Assembly: GCF_000285555.1 (NCBI RefSeq)
Contig: NZ_HE610996.1
Coordinates: 96,457-160,456, forward strand
Origin: Kurthia massiliensis
GTDB lineage: Bacteria > Bacillota > Bacilli > Bacillales_A > Planococcaceae
DNA: 64,000 nt
Reading direction: 5' to 3'
The notes under the pieces are model-generated. The model saw only the letters and a program-made list of their open reading frames with translations, was not told the DNA's origin and did no database searches. Shown piece after piece: positions 26,503 through 35,849 of this stretch. Each line of letters starts with the position of its first letter. Position 1 is the first letter of the stretch. The position numbers and the translations under genes were made by a program.

Positions 26503-26914
26503 AGTACATCATATAGAACTATAAGCCATGTTTTGTGCCCTAGTACTCAAACGGCCAAAGCCTCGTACGCTGGGTAGTAATCATCTATCTATGCATTGTA
26601 TAAAGACAATACATCCATACCTCCGTTCATTTCCTTCGGTACGACGCCCCTACCATAATTTGGGTTGCACACTCGCGGGGTTTACCTCGTTCCACTCTAT
26701 ATGTTTCCATATAGACTTCGTCACTGTGGCACTTTCAGGAAGTTTCAACCATATCCGAAGACTTAGGTTTTCCTTCCGCCGTTAGCATTTCAGCTACTTC
26801 CGCTTATTTATTCGCGAAACACGATCACTACGGTCATCTCAGAACCGTGCGTGCATGGACTTTCCTCAGCAACACTTAAGTGTTACAGCGATTACTCATT
26901 CATCTATGATGCTG
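26503..26914 (-). ncRNA. rnpB: RNase P RNA, Bacillus type B
   Basis: The leftward strand carries the core of type B RNase P RNA. GAGGAAAGTCCATGC is near the 5' side, followed by GCACGGTTCTGAGATGACCG, GAAAGTGCCACAGTGACGAA, GGAACGAGGTAAACCCC and AGATAGATGATTACTACC. The 3' part ends in ACAAAACATGGCTTATAG. The ends CATCATAGA and TCTATATGATG can pair as helix P1, which sets the limits to within a few bases. Length about 412 nt versus about 400 in B. subtilis. It cleaves tRNA 5' leaders. The location next to gpsB and ypsC is conserved. Confidence 0.97.
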
Positions 26915-26919
26915 TAGTT

Positions 26920-26948
26920 ATTATAGTACTTCAAAGCTTATGTGACAA
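26920..26948 (-). promoter_or_regulatory. rnpB promoter
   Basis: Leftward TTGTCA (26943-26948) and a perfect TATAAT (26920-26925), 17 bp apart, place the transcription start close to the predicted RNA 5' end. Confidence 0.85.
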
Positions 26949-27023
26949 GGTTTTTGACTATTTTTTATCACGTTTCATTAAAATAAATGTTTTCCGACAA
27001 TTTAACCATTGCCGAAAATATGT

Positions 27024-27053
27024 AAAAATGCGGCTGTCTGATGTGACAACCGC
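27024..27053 (-). terminator. Terminator of gpsB
   Basis: Leftward, GCGGTTGTC pairs with GACAGCCGC (one G-U) around ACATCA, followed by ATTTTTAC. Confidence 0.8.
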
Positions 27054-27063
27054 GGCTGTTCGA

Positions 27064-27417
27064 TTAGCCTTCTACGTCATCGTATAATTTGTCACCAAAT
27101 ACACGTTTTTCTAAGTTGGCTAAACGTTTTAAAATATCATAATTTGTTACGTTGTTCGCTTGCTGTGCAACAGGCGCTTCTTTTTTCTCAAGCGTCGGTT
27201 GAGGTGTTTCTTTATATCCTGCTTTTGCTTCACGTAGTTGCGCTTCTAGTTCCGCAATTTTCGCTTCTTTTTGTTTTAATACTTGCTCAAAACTTTCATA
27301 ATCTTGAATAATTTCGTCTAAAAACTGGTCAACCTCATCTTGGCTGTAGCCGCGAAGACCTGTTTTGAAATCTTTATCTAAAATAATTTTTGCAGATAGT
27401 TTGATATCCAAGTCCAT
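27064..27417 (-). CDS. gpsB: Cell division protein GpsB
   Basis: A 117-aa coiled-coil protein of the DivIVA/GpsB family. The N-terminal lipid-binding-like domain has KDFKTGLRGYSQDEVDQFLD, followed by a coiled coil (about 35-70), a variable linker, and a C-terminal trimerisation helix NYDILKRLANLEKRVFG. GpsB shuttles the class A penicillin-binding protein PBP1 between septum and side wall; ponA, encoding PBP1, is 5 kb away. ATG 27417 follows AAAGGACG. ypsA, which follows gpsB in B. subtilis, is absent here. Confidence 0.95.
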   Translation of the reverse strand: MDLDIKLSAKIILDKDFKTGLRGYSQDEVDQFLDEIIQDYESFEQVLKQKEAKIAELEAQLREAKAGYKETPQPTLEKKEAPVAQQANNVTNYDILKRLANLEKRVFGDKLYDDVEG

Positions 27418-27448
27418 CGTCCTTTCGCTTCTATAAGAATAGCATTCA

Positions 27449-28690
27449 TTATAACATATTTTTTTTCGTTAAACGTTCGATACGGTGCCTTAACGCATCA
27501 ATTCGCTTCATTTTTGCCGTCGGTTGATAGCAAATGCTTTGTTTTGTGAGCGCTAAAGCTTCTTCACTATAGCGTAATGCCGATGCTAAATCGTCGAGTT
27601 GATGCTCACACAATTTCGCTAGCTCGATATATGCCTCGATACGCTGTCTTTCAGGCATATACGGAATACATAGCGTAAAATGCTCAAACGCACCTGTATA
27701 ATTCCCTTGTTTTTTCAATAAATAACCTTGGTAAAACGACGCCTCTGCCGCTTCTTGCACATCGTATAGCGTTGTGACAGCACGCAGCAGCGCTAAACTC
27801 TCATCACTCTCTTTTAAATCTTTATACCATTTCCCAATGTTCGTATACGCTTGCGCACTTTCTTGCTGTACACCTTCTGTGAGTAACTGTGTCGCTTTCG
27901 TATAAAGCGTGACGAGGGATAATAAATCGTATTCATTATGCACGAGCACTTTCATTAAGGCGTCCGTTTCGCCACTTCTAACCGCGTCCAAATAAATAAC
28001 AGGCGCTAAATAACCTGGTACATCTCCTACACGTGTAAAACCTAGCTTTTCATGTTCAATCGCTGACAACTTCATCGACGCGACGTCACTTTTCCAAATG
28101 CGTTTTGCCATATGCATCAAATCCACGTGCATCGGTTTTTGAAGCGGTGGTAAAACATCACGATGAAACGTCCAACGCATTTCGAGTTGCGGCCAATCAA
28201 AGCTTTTCCCATTGTACGTCACGACAGACTGCCCGCGTTGCCAAAACTTCGACTCAAATAAAAAAGCAGCTTCATGACTCGGATCTGCGAGCACGTATTG
28301 TTTTAGCGTAAACGTACCTTCATCAAACGTTAATAAGCCGTTTAAAAAAATGTGCGTCCCCGTTCCTTTTAAACCGGTCGTCTCCGTATCGAAAAAAACA
28401 ATCGTACTGTCCGCATCGAGTGCAATCGGGTGCGTTTGTTGTTGCCATACGTCCAAAGCCTTTATAAAGTCACCGAGCGCGATATTACCATGCACATAAT
28501 CGTAACGATAGTGTACTTCACGAACAAATACGGTCCCAAAATCGTTGTCAATCCGCGTTAAACCTGCGCGCTCCCATGCATCACTATACGAAGGTGCCGC
28601 CGGTTTTACATAAGCAGGCTTTTCTGCTTTCGCAGGCGCTTTTTTCTTCATCATTTTTTTCATTGCTAAAATTTTATTTTCGTAAGACAT
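27449..28690 (-). CDS. mrfB: Mitomycin repair exonuclease MrfB (YprB)
   Basis: A 413-aa protein with an N-terminal basic tail, a DEDD exonuclease domain (about 60-250) and TPR-like helices in the last third. Exonuclease motifs are FFDTETTGL (Exo I), VTYNGKSFDWPQLE (Exo II) and HNEYDLLSL (Exo III). In B. subtilis MrfB and helicase MrfA act in a UvrA-independent nucleotide excision route for mitomycin C lesions. It lies six bases after mrfA in one operon, AGAGGATG acting as the ribosome binding site. Confidence 0.92.
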   Translation of the reverse strand: MSYENKILAMKKMMKKKAPAKAEKPAYVKPAAPSYSDAWERAGLTRIDNDFGTVFVREVHYRYDYVHGNIALGDFIKALDVWQQQTHPIALDADSTIVFFDTETTGLKGTGTHIFLNGLLTFDEGTFTLKQYVLADPSHEAAFLFESKFWQRGQSVVTYNGKSFDWPQLEMRWTFHRDVLPPLQKPMHVDLMHMAKRIWKSDVASMKLSAIEHEKLGFTRVGDVPGYLAPVIYLDAVRSGETDALMKVLVHNEYDLLSLVTLYTKATQLLTEGVQQESAQAYTNIGKWYKDLKESDESLALLRAVTTLYDVQEAAEASFYQGYLLKKQGNYTGAFEHFTLCIPYMPERQRIEAYIELAKLCEHQLDDLASALRYSEEALALTKQSICYQPTAKMKRIDALRHRIERLTKKNML

Positions 28691-28696
28691 TGTGCA

Positions 28697-30955
28697 TCAT
28701 CCTCTCAAGAGCACTGTCTCTAAAAAATGTTTTACTTGCTGTTTACTACCTTCTGCTATATCTTGTGCGCCAATACATGATGGACACCCATGTTGACACG
28801 GACAACTGTCGACGTGTTCGTAAACACGATCAAGCAGCACTTCCCATAAATCGTAAACACGTTCGCTTAGACCAATACCACCCGGATAACGATCGTAAAC
28901 GAAAAACGTTGGTTTCCCGTTATGAACCGCTTTCACTTGTGGGACGACATGAACATCGCTACGGTCACTTTGAATATACAATGGGATAAAACTATTCATC
29001 GCATAAGCAACCCCTGTCATCGCAGCACTTAAATCGTCTTCACGCCAGTTTGCAGGTGGCTCGAAACTTAACCACGTACTCGACGTATGCAATTCTTCAG
29101 GCGGTAACGTAATGGGACCTGAACCAATATTGTCATGTGTATTAAAACGAATTTTTTTAAAAATAGTTGCCGTTGCTAGCGTCATGACATCCCCGTAATC
29201 AACCGTCATACCATCAAATGTGCGCGTCTTATCTTCTGAAATGACTTTAAGCTCCACTGCTAAATTCGCGTCGGTAAAATAATCAACATCTACTTCACGC
29301 ACATATGCTTTTTTCTCTTCCCAATCGAGCTTTTCAACTTGAAATTGTGTCCCTTGATGTAAATAAATGGCCTCTTCATGTAACAATGTCATCGCACTAT
29401 AGCGGTCCATCTCGCCGATGACATGTGTTTTTGTCGGCACAGATTGATCGATAATGACGACATTTTCTTGCGACGCCGACCGTAAACTAATATCGTGTGC
29501 TGGGAAACTATCCGCCATCCAATGCCACGTATTACTCGTCTTTAATAACACTTGCTCATCGACAAAATAATTTAAGAAATCGGTCACTTCAAACTCTCCG
29601 TAACTATCGCCTACTTTAAACGGCAACTCAAAGGCAGCACATTTTAAATGATCCATTAAAATTAGCATATTATCGGGGAAAATACGCGCTTCTTCTGGTG
29701 TGCTATTAAATAGGTAATGAGGGTGTTTTAAAATGTATTGATCGAGCGCAGTAGATTGTCCGACGTAAATAACGAGCGCTTCCTCTTGTCGACGGCCTGC
29801 ACGACCTGCTTGTTGCCAAGCACTCGCAATATTTCCTGGGTAACCGGTCATAATACACGCTTGTAATTGTCCGATATCGACGCCGAGTTCTAACGCATTT
29901 GTCGATACGACCGTTTGAATGTCCCCGTTACGTAACCCTTTCTCAATGGCCCGGCGTTCAGACGGTAAATAACCACCACGATATCCTCGAATCGACTCAT
30001 CGTGAATTTTTTTTGCGGTTAAGCTTTTTAAGTACGTGACGAGCATTTCAACACGCACGCGACTTTTCGCAAAAATAATCGTTTGAATGCCAGCTTTATA
30101 TAAATCTTTCGCAATATCTTTCACTTCAAGAACGGCGCTGCGCCGCACACCAAATGTCGGGTGCACAATAGGTGGATTGTAAAATACGAACGTTTTCTTC
30201 CCTGTTGGCGCCCCACTTTTCGTAATGAGTGCATGCGGTTCATTCGTTAAATTTTGTGCGAGTTGTTGCGGGTTTTTAATCGTTGCAGACGTACAAATAA
30301 ACGTCGGATTGCTACCGTAAAAGTCACAAATGCGCTTTAATCGACGCAATACGTGTGCAACGTGTGAACCAAACACCCCTTTGTAAGTATGCAGTTCATC
30401 AATGACGATATAATCGAGGTTTTCAAATAGCGATACCCATTTCGTATGATGCGGTAAAATGCCTGAATGCAGCATATCTGGATTCGTCATCACGATATGC
30501 CCCGCTTTTCGTACTTTCGTGCGAATGCCCGGCGCGGTATCGCCATCATACGTATAACTTAAAATATCTGCACCGATATCTTCGATTAAATCGTTTACAG
30601 CATTTTTTTGGTCTTGCGCGAGCGCTTTCGTTGGGAATAAATAAAGCGCGCGACTATTTGGATTACGTAAAATCGTTTGTAATACGGGTAAATGATAACA
30701 GAGTGACTTTCCCGAAGCAGTCGGTGTAATCGCCGTAAACGATTGACCGCGCATCGCATATTCATATGCTTCTGCTTGGTGACTATACAATTTTGTAATC
30801 CCTCGATTCGCTAACGCAGCAACGAGCGACGGTGCCAAATCTGTGGGTAAGTCACGGTAGTCACCTTTCGTCGCTTCCAATGTTTCAACATGTTCAATTT
30901 GATGCTTCGCGTCGCTTTGCAAGAATTGATCTAGCCATGTCGATAACGCCATCAT
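28697..30955 (-). CDS. mrfA: Mitomycin repair helicase MrfA (YprA)
   Basis: A 752-aa DEAD/H-box helicase with Walker A TPTASGKSLCYHLP, motif II VIDELH, motif VI QQAGRAGRR and a C-terminal MrfA zinc-binding domain (DUF1998-like) with four cysteines, CPCQHGCPSC. In B. subtilis it is a 3'-5' DNA helicase that works with the exonuclease MrfB in mitomycin C repair. The ATG overlaps the yppE stop by 4 nt, and GGGAGGAG lies just upstream. Operon order is yppE-mrfA-mrfB. Confidence 0.95.
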   Translation of the reverse strand: MMALSTWLDQFLQSDAKHQIEHVETLEATKGDYRDLPTDLAPSLVAALANRGITKLYSHQAEAYEYAMRGQSFTAITPTASGKSLCYHLPVLQTILRNPNSRALYLFPTKALAQDQKNAVNDLIEDIGADILSYTYDGDTAPGIRTKVRKAGHIVMTNPDMLHSGILPHHTKWVSLFENLDYIVIDELHTYKGVFGSHVAHVLRRLKRICDFYGSNPTFICTSATIKNPQQLAQNLTNEPHALITKSGAPTGKKTFVFYNPPIVHPTFGVRRSAVLEVKDIAKDLYKAGIQTIIFAKSRVRVEMLVTYLKSLTAKKIHDESIRGYRGGYLPSERRAIEKGLRNGDIQTVVSTNALELGVDIGQLQACIMTGYPGNIASAWQQAGRAGRRQEEALVIYVGQSTALDQYILKHPHYLFNSTPEEARIFPDNMLILMDHLKCAAFELPFKVGDSYGEFEVTDFLNYFVDEQVLLKTSNTWHWMADSFPAHDISLRSASQENVVIIDQSVPTKTHVIGEMDRYSAMTLLHEEAIYLHQGTQFQVEKLDWEEKKAYVREVDVDYFTDANLAVELKVISEDKTRTFDGMTVDYGDVMTLATATIFKKIRFNTHDNIGSGPITLPPEELHTSSTWLSFEPPANWREDDLSAAMTGVAYAMNSFIPLYIQSDRSDVHVVPQVKAVHNGKPTFFVYDRYPGGIGLSERVYDLWEVLLDRVYEHVDSCPCQHGCPSCIGAQDIAEGSKQQVKHFLETVLLRG

Positions 30956-31308
30956 GCTTTCTCCTCCCTTAGTGCAGCAAGTAATGTTTCACACGTATAT
31001 TTTGCTGCTTGAATTGATTGATACAATCTTTTTTTACTCGTGTTCGCATAAAAAGATTGCACGACAAATTGATCTATTTGCTCAGCTGCATTTTGAATTT
31101 GAACAATGTGTACATATTTTGGATTTTCTATTTTAATAAAGTTAATCGCTAATGATTGCCAATCGCAGAGCATTGCATGAATACGATCTGCATACGGTTT
31201 TACTTCGTTAAAAAAATCGGCTTCGCGCGCAGTTTCACGCATATTTAAAAAACGCGCCCAGCTTCGGTCGCATTCTGCATATAAAGTTTCAGTTAGTTGT
31301 AATAACAC
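30952..31308 (-). CDS. yppE: YppE family protein (DUF1798)
   Basis: A small all-helical protein of the YppE/DUF1798 family; function unknown. I choose GTG 31308 because AAAGAGG lies 8 nt before it and the resulting 118 aa match B. subtilis YppE (about 123 aa). The open frame extends to ATG 31326 and TTG 31359, but these have no clear ribosome binding site and the extension contains a perfect hairpin. The gene is first in the operon with mrfA and mrfB and divergent from recU-ponA. Confidence 0.75.
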   Translation of the reverse strand: MLLQLTETLYAECDRSWARFLNMRETAREADFFNEVKPYADRIHAMLCDWQSLAINFIKIENPKYVHIVQIQNAAEQIDQFVVQSFYANTSKKRLYQSIQAAKYTCETLLAALREEKA

Positions 31309-31339
31309 GTTCAACGCCTCTTTCATAAAATGATTCAAA

Positions 31340-31357
31340 GTTCGCAAAAACGCGAAC
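31340..31357 (-). promoter_or_regulatory. Hairpin or operator in the yppE-mrfAB leader
   Basis: GTTCGC and GCGAAC are perfect arms around AAAAAC. It lies about 30 bp after a leftward TATACT -10 box (31381-31386) and before the yppE start. Could be a protein site or a leader hairpin. Confidence 0.35.
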
Positions 31358-31530
31358 AAATATTCTTGCGCTATCGTCTTTTAGTATAATTCAAATTCCG
31401 ATTTATAGCGACGAATCAAACAATGAAAGTTGCAAACATTGGATATCATTGCTAATATCTTTTGAGTGAGTGACGCAAAACAGCTCACTTACATATGTGA
31501 TATGATTAAAGGCGGTAAGGAGTGATTTGA

Positions 31531-32160
31531 ATGGCCATTCGCTATCCAAACGGACGAAAATATACACCTACGCAAGCACAACAAAAAAGTGCTGCTAATC
31601 GAGCAGCTGATGAACATGCGAAAAATAAGCAGACATTTAGCAATCGTGGGAAAATGTTAGAAGATGATATTGATGAAGCTAATGCATTTTATTTAGCACG
31701 CGGCCTAGCAGTGATTCATAAGAAACCTGTCCCGGTACAAATCGTCAAAGTATCGTATCCGTCACGTAGTGCAGCTGTCATTCAAGAAGCTTATTTTAGA
31801 ACCCCTTCCACGACAGATTACAACGGTGTCTACAAAGGACATTACATCGACTTCGATGCAAAGGAAACGAAAAATAAAACATCTTTTCCACTACAAAATG
31901 TTCATGCGCACCAAGTAACGCACATGCGTGCAGCAACTGCACAACATGGAGTTTGTTTTCTACTTGTCTGTTTTTCAACATTATCACGCCATTTCATTTT
32001 GCCATTTCACGTGTTAGACGAAGCGTGGCAAGCAATGGAAGACGGGTCGAGAAAGTCGATTCCTCTGAGCGTGTTTGAAGAACGAGCAATTGAAATAACT
32101 GAGGGCTACGCACCGCGGCTTGATTATTTAAAAGCGGTCGATCAATTACTATCTAACTAG
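31531..32160 (+). CDS. recU: Holliday junction resolvase RecU
   Basis: A 209-aa structure-specific endonuclease that resolves recombination intermediates in Firmicutes. The metal site is recognisable in GHYIDFDAKETKNKTSFPL, with Asp, Glu and Lys in the family order. The N-terminal NRGKMLEDDIDEAN is also typical. The start is ATG 31531 after AAGGAGTG. It is followed 23 bp later by ponA in the standard recU-ponA operon, which couples repair and cell-wall genes. Confidence 0.96.
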   Translation: MAIRYPNGRKYTPTQAQQKSAANRAADEHAKNKQTFSNRGKMLEDDIDEANAFYLARGLAVIHKKPVPVQIVKVSYPSRSAAVIQEAYFRTPSTTDYNGVYKGHYIDFDAKETKNKTSFPLQNVHAHQVTHMRAATAQHGVCFLLVCFSTLSRHFILPFHVLDEAWQAMEDGSRKSIPLSVFEERAIEITEGYAPRLDYLKAVDQLLSN

Positions 32161-32183
32161 ATAGCTGAAAGAGAGGGATTTCT

Positions 32184-34757
32184 GTGGACGAAAAAGAGAA
32201 TATGTCACGGATGAACAAACGTAAATCGCAAAGTACGAAAGCGAAGCGTCCAGCAGCAAAAGAAGGACAGCAAAAAACAAAAGGACCTAAAAAACCGAAC
32301 AAGCCGTTATTAAAACGTATCTTAATCGGTATCGCGTCAGTGTTTATTGTGCTCTTCTTACTAGGTGGCGCTGCTTTTGCATACTTAGCCTTTACATCTC
32401 CTGACCTCAATGAGGACACATTAAAAGATCCTGTTTCTTCTAAATTCTATGATAAAAACGGCAAAGAGTTTTATTCAATGGGCAATGAAGAACGGGAAAA
32501 TGTTAAATATGAAAATATACCACAACAAATGCAAGATGCGATTTTATCAGCAGAGGATGCCCGTTTCTACGAGCACCACGGTATTGACTTCTGGCGTTTA
32601 GGTGGCGCTGTCGTTGCGAACGTACGTGACGGCTTCGGTGCACAAGGGGCATCAACATTAACACAACAAGTTATTAAAAACTCATTCTTCGATAATAAGA
32701 AAACGTTAAAACGTAAAGTACAAGAAGCATATTTATCAATGCAACTTGAACGCGAATATTCAAAAGATGAAATTTTTGAAATGTACTTTAACAAAGTATT
32801 AATGTCAGGCCGTATTTACGGCTTTGGCACAGCTTCTGAATTTTTCTACGGTAAAGATTTAAAAGACTTATCATTAGACGAGATGGCAGTTTTAGCGGGT
32901 ATGCCTCAAGCACCGAACGGCTACAACCCATTTAAAAATCCAGAACGTGCTGAAAAACGTCGTAACGTCGTTTTACGTTTAATGTATAACAATAAAAAAA
33001 TTACAAAAGAAGAAATGGAAAAAGCACAAAAAGTCGATATTAAAACGGGCTTACTTCCTGAAAGCAAACGTCAAGCAGCAGCAAAAACAAAATACGATGC
33101 TTACATTGATGTCGTATTAAAAGAACTTGCTGAAAATGGCGATGAAAAAGCGCTTGAAGAAGGTATTAGCGTTTATACAAACTTAGATGTAACTGCACAA
33201 GAAGCAGTTGAAACGGCATTAAATAACGATGCAAACTTCGTTGGCCGTACAGCGAAAGAAATTCAAGCGGGTATGGCAGTAGTCGATACAGAAACAGGTG
33301 CTTTAGCAGCTGTTGGTGGTAGTCGTAACTACGGTCAAGAACGCGGTTTAAACTTAGCATCAAGTAAACACCAACCAGGTTCAACGATGAAACCGTTAAT
33401 CGATTACGGTCCAGTCATTGAAAACCACCATTGGTCTACAGGCACGATGATTAGTGACTCACCAATCAAATATACAGGTACGAATCAAACTGTAACGAAC
33501 GTTGATAATACGTACTTAGGTAATATGACGATTCGTGAAGCGTTATATCGTTCACGTAACACACCAGCAATTAAAACGTTCCGTGAAGTCGGCGCATCAA
33601 AGGCGAAAAAATTCTTAGGTAAAGTCGGCATTAAACCTGAAAAAGCACTTGTCGAATCAGAAGCAATCGGTGGCGGTAACTTAACCGTATCTCCTATCCA
33701 AATGGCTGCTTCTTATGCCGCATTCGGTAATAACGGTATTTATTCAGATGCACATGCTGTGAAAAAAATCGTTTACCGTGATGGTAAAACATCTAAATCG
33801 TATACACCAGATCCGAAAGATGCGATGTCCGATTCAACGGCTTACATGGTAACGGATATGCTACGTGATGTCGTTAGCTCAAAATCAGGCGCTACTGGTA
33901 CAGCAGCGAATGTATATGGCTTAGATATCGCTGGTAAATCAGGTACGACAAACTTTAGTGCAGATGTAAAAGCGAAATTAGGGTTACCAAATGAAACAGC
34001 ACCAGATAGCTGGTTCGTCGGTTACTCTACGAAATATTCAATCGCAACATGGTCTGGTGACCCTGCGCGTAAAACAGGTTTAAAAACGTTAACAGAAAAA
34101 CATATTCCACAAACATTATTTAAAGAAGTTATGACAAAAGTTTCTGCCGGTAAAGATACACCTGGATTCGAAAAACCAGATTCAGTTGTAGAAGGTGGCA
34201 ATGGCGAATTATACGTGAAAGGTGAAACAGCTACAGCACCAACACAATCAATTACGACACCATCTACACAACCGAAAGAAGAACAAAAAACAGAAACAGA
34301 ACAACCAGCAACAACTGAACCGGAAACAACTGAACCAGAAACGACAGAGCCTGAAACGACTGAACCGGAAACGACAGAGCCTGAAACAACTGAACCAGAG
34401 CAACCGGCAACAGATAACAGTGGTACGCAAAATCAAGGCGGTACTCAAAACCAAGGTGGTACTCAAAACCAAGGCGGTACTCAAAACCAAGGTGGCACTC
34501 AAAACCAAGGTGGTACTCAAAACCAAGGCGGTACTCAAAACCAAGGTGGTACTCAAAACCAAGGTGGTACAACGCCATCTACCCCACCGGAACAACCAAC
34601 TGATCCAGGCAACACACAAGATCAAGGTAGTACGCAAGACCAAGGTACGACAACACCTCCTGTAGAAAACGACGCGTCGAATAGCGGCGGTGAAACAGAA
34701 GCACATACTTCTGGCGTTCGACCAGAGGACGAAGCACCTGAAACTGGTGAACAATAA
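32184..34757 (+). CDS. ponA: Class A penicillin-binding protein PBP1
   Basis: An 857-aa bifunctional peptidoglycan synthase. It has a basic cytosolic tail, one membrane anchor (about 46-70), a family 51 glycosyltransferase domain with catalytic Glu in SAEDARFYEHHG, and a transpeptidase domain with S400-T-M-K403, SRN and KSG motifs. The outer tail is unusually low in complexity: ETTEP repeats, then eight TQNQGG units, then Q/T/D-rich sequence. GTG 32184 has GAGAGGG upstream. It polymerises and crosslinks peptidoglycan and partners GpsB. A terminator follows. Confidence 0.96.
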   Translation: MDEKENMSRMNKRKSQSTKAKRPAAKEGQQKTKGPKKPNKPLLKRILIGIASVFIVLFLLGGAAFAYLAFTSPDLNEDTLKDPVSSKFYDKNGKEFYSMGNEERENVKYENIPQQMQDAILSAEDARFYEHHGIDFWRLGGAVVANVRDGFGAQGASTLTQQVIKNSFFDNKKTLKRKVQEAYLSMQLEREYSKDEIFEMYFNKVLMSGRIYGFGTASEFFYGKDLKDLSLDEMAVLAGMPQAPNGYNPFKNPERAEKRRNVVLRLMYNNKKITKEEMEKAQKVDIKTGLLPESKRQAAAKTKYDAYIDVVLKELAENGDEKALEEGISVYTNLDVTAQEAVETALNNDANFVGRTAKEIQAGMAVVDTETGALAAVGGSRNYGQERGLNLASSKHQPGSTMKPLIDYGPVIENHHWSTGTMISDSPIKYTGTNQTVTNVDNTYLGNMTIREALYRSRNTPAIKTFREVGASKAKKFLGKVGIKPEKALVESEAIGGGNLTVSPIQMAASYAAFGNNGIYSDAHAVKKIVYRDGKTSKSYTPDPKDAMSDSTAYMVTDMLRDVVSSKSGATGTAANVYGLDIAGKSGTTNFSADVKAKLGLPNETAPDSWFVGYSTKYSIATWSGDPARKTGLKTLTEKHIPQTLFKEVMTKVSAGKDTPGFEKPDSVVEGGNGELYVKGETATAPTQSITTPSTQPKEEQKTETEQPATTEPETTEPETTEPETTEPETTEPETTEPEQPATDNSGTQNQGGTQNQGGTQNQGGTQNQGGTQNQGGTQNQGGTQNQGGTQNQGGTTPSTPPEQPTDPGNTQDQGSTQDQGTTTPPVENDASNSGGETEAHTSGVRPEDEAPETGEQ
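34312..34570 (+). repeat. Tandem repeats encoding the PBP1 tail
   Basis: 34312-34398 is a 15-bp repeat encoding ETTEP, about six copies. 34422-34570 is an 18-bp repeat (unit GGTACTCAAAACCAAGGC) encoding GGTQNQ, eight near-identical copies differing only at silent positions. The near-identity at DNA level suggests recent expansion by slippage or recombination. Confidence 0.9.
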
Positions 34758-34766
34758 ATAAACCGT

Positions 34767-34803
34767 TAAAAGGCTAGGGAAATGTATCCCTAGCCTTTTT
34801 TTG
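34767..34803 (+). terminator. Terminator of recU-ponA
   Basis: AAAAGGCTAGGG pairs with CCCTAGCCTTTT around AAATGTAT, followed by T residues. Confidence 0.9.
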
Positions 34804-34841
34804 TACAATAAAAGGACGCAGCGATATGCGTCCTTTTTACA

Positions 34842-35192
34842 TTATGATTTTTTTAAACGAAGGCGCGCACAACGCTTTTTCGTTTCGATAAACAATTCAT
34901 CTAATTGGCGATAACAAGCATATTGACCTGGACGCATTTTAACGAATTGTAGACGTTCATTACCGTTAATCGGTAACAATTCGTATTGTGCATGTAAATC
35001 GAATGGTGCTGTCGTATCAGAAGCTTGTTGGACAAATTGCTCGTAATGTTGAATTGCTTCTTCCATTAACGTTTTAGCAGCTTTGTCGCGTTGGCTATGC
35101 GCTTCGTGAATGCGAGCTTCTTGCGCTTGCCATTCGCTAAACCAAGCATCCACCGCTTCTTTTGAAATCGCTTCTTTTTTTACTGCTATCAT
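34842..35192 (-). CDS. ypoC: YpoC family protein
   Basis: A 116-aa basic, helical protein of unknown function. I identify it as YpoC from its place directly after nth and from the C-terminal FVKMRPGQYACYRQLDELF. The start is ATG 35192, which overlaps the nth stop as ATGA; a longer frame to 35237 has no ribosome binding site. It is the last gene of the asnS/dnaD-nth-ypoC series. Confidence 0.75.
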   Translation of the reverse strand: MIAVKKEAISKEAVDAWFSEWQAQEARIHEAHSQRDKAAKTLMEEAIQHYEQFVQQASDTTAPFDLHAQYELLPINGNERLQFVKMRPGQYACYRQLDELFIETKKRCARLRLKKS

Positions 35193-35848
35193 CTTGTGAC
35201 AAGTCCTTTCTTCATACGCTTTTGCCCTTCTCGACAATCGTCAAACAATGGGCATGTGTCACATTGTGGACGTTGCGCTTTGCAATGATAACGCCCGAAG
35301 AAAATCATTTGATGATGCGCCTTATTCCAACGCTCAATCGGCGTTTTGCGCATAATCGTCTGTTCCACTTCTAAAACACTATCTTTCCAGCGGCATAGGC
35401 CTAGACGTTTCGTAATGCGTTCTACGTGTGTATCAACGGCCATTGCCGGCACGTTGAATGCAACAGATAGCACGACATTCGCCGTTTTACGCCCTACACC
35501 AGGTAGCGTCACTAGTTCTTCACGTTCTGCTGGAATTTCTCCACCGTATACTTCTAATAAACGGGCACAAAGCTTTTGAATATTTTTCGCTTTACTACGG
35601 AATAAACCGATAGAACGAATATCATTTTCTAATTCCTCAAGTGGTACTGCTAAATAATCTTCTGGGGTTTTATATTTTTGAAACAACGTTGCCGTTACTT
35701 TGTTGACGAGCGCATCTGTACATTGCGCTGACAATAATGTTGCAATCGTCAGTTCAAATGGATTGTCATGCACAAGTTCACAATGTGCATCGGGAAACAT
35801 TTCATCCATCGTATCTAAACAGTGCATCCATTGCTTAATCGTTAACAT
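35189..35848 (-). CDS. nth: Endonuclease III
   Basis: A 219-aa base-excision DNA glycosylase/AP lyase for oxidised pyrimidines. The helix-hairpin-helix LPGVGRKTANVV contains the catalytic Lys, and AVDTHVERI the catalytic Asp. The C-terminal C-x6-C-x2-C-x5-C (CKAQRPQCDTCPLFDDC) binds a 4Fe-4S cluster. The ATG begins two bases after the dnaD stop, behind GGGGG, and ends in an ATGA overlap with ypoC. The dnaD-nth pairing is conserved in Bacillales. Confidence 0.97.
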   Translation of the reverse strand: MLTIKQWMHCLDTMDEMFPDAHCELVHDNPFELTIATLLSAQCTDALVNKVTATLFQKYKTPEDYLAVPLEELENDIRSIGLFRSKAKNIQKLCARLLEVYGGEIPAEREELVTLPGVGRKTANVVLSVAFNVPAMAVDTHVERITKRLGLCRWKDSVLEVEQTIMRKTPIERWNKAHHQMIFFGRYHCKAQRPQCDTCPLFDDCREGQKRMKKGLVTR

Positions 35849-35849
35849 G

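Noticed and set aside
26528..26785. 85-aa frame over the RNase P locus
   Set aside because: It is antisense to rnpB, whose conserved elements are clear.
34422..34570. CRISPR-like regular repeats
   Set aside because: The units are directly adjacent 18-bp coding repeats without spacers, inside a translated gene.
34222..34665. Rightward 147-aa lysine/asparagine-rich repeat frame
   Set aside because: Out-of-frame reading of the same ponA repeats.
34248..34808. Leftward 186-aa and 104-aa frames rich in LSTTLV or LGFEY repeats
   Set aside because: They are antisense shadows of the ponA tandem repeats, which stay open because the repeat has no stop in those frames; no ribosome binding site.
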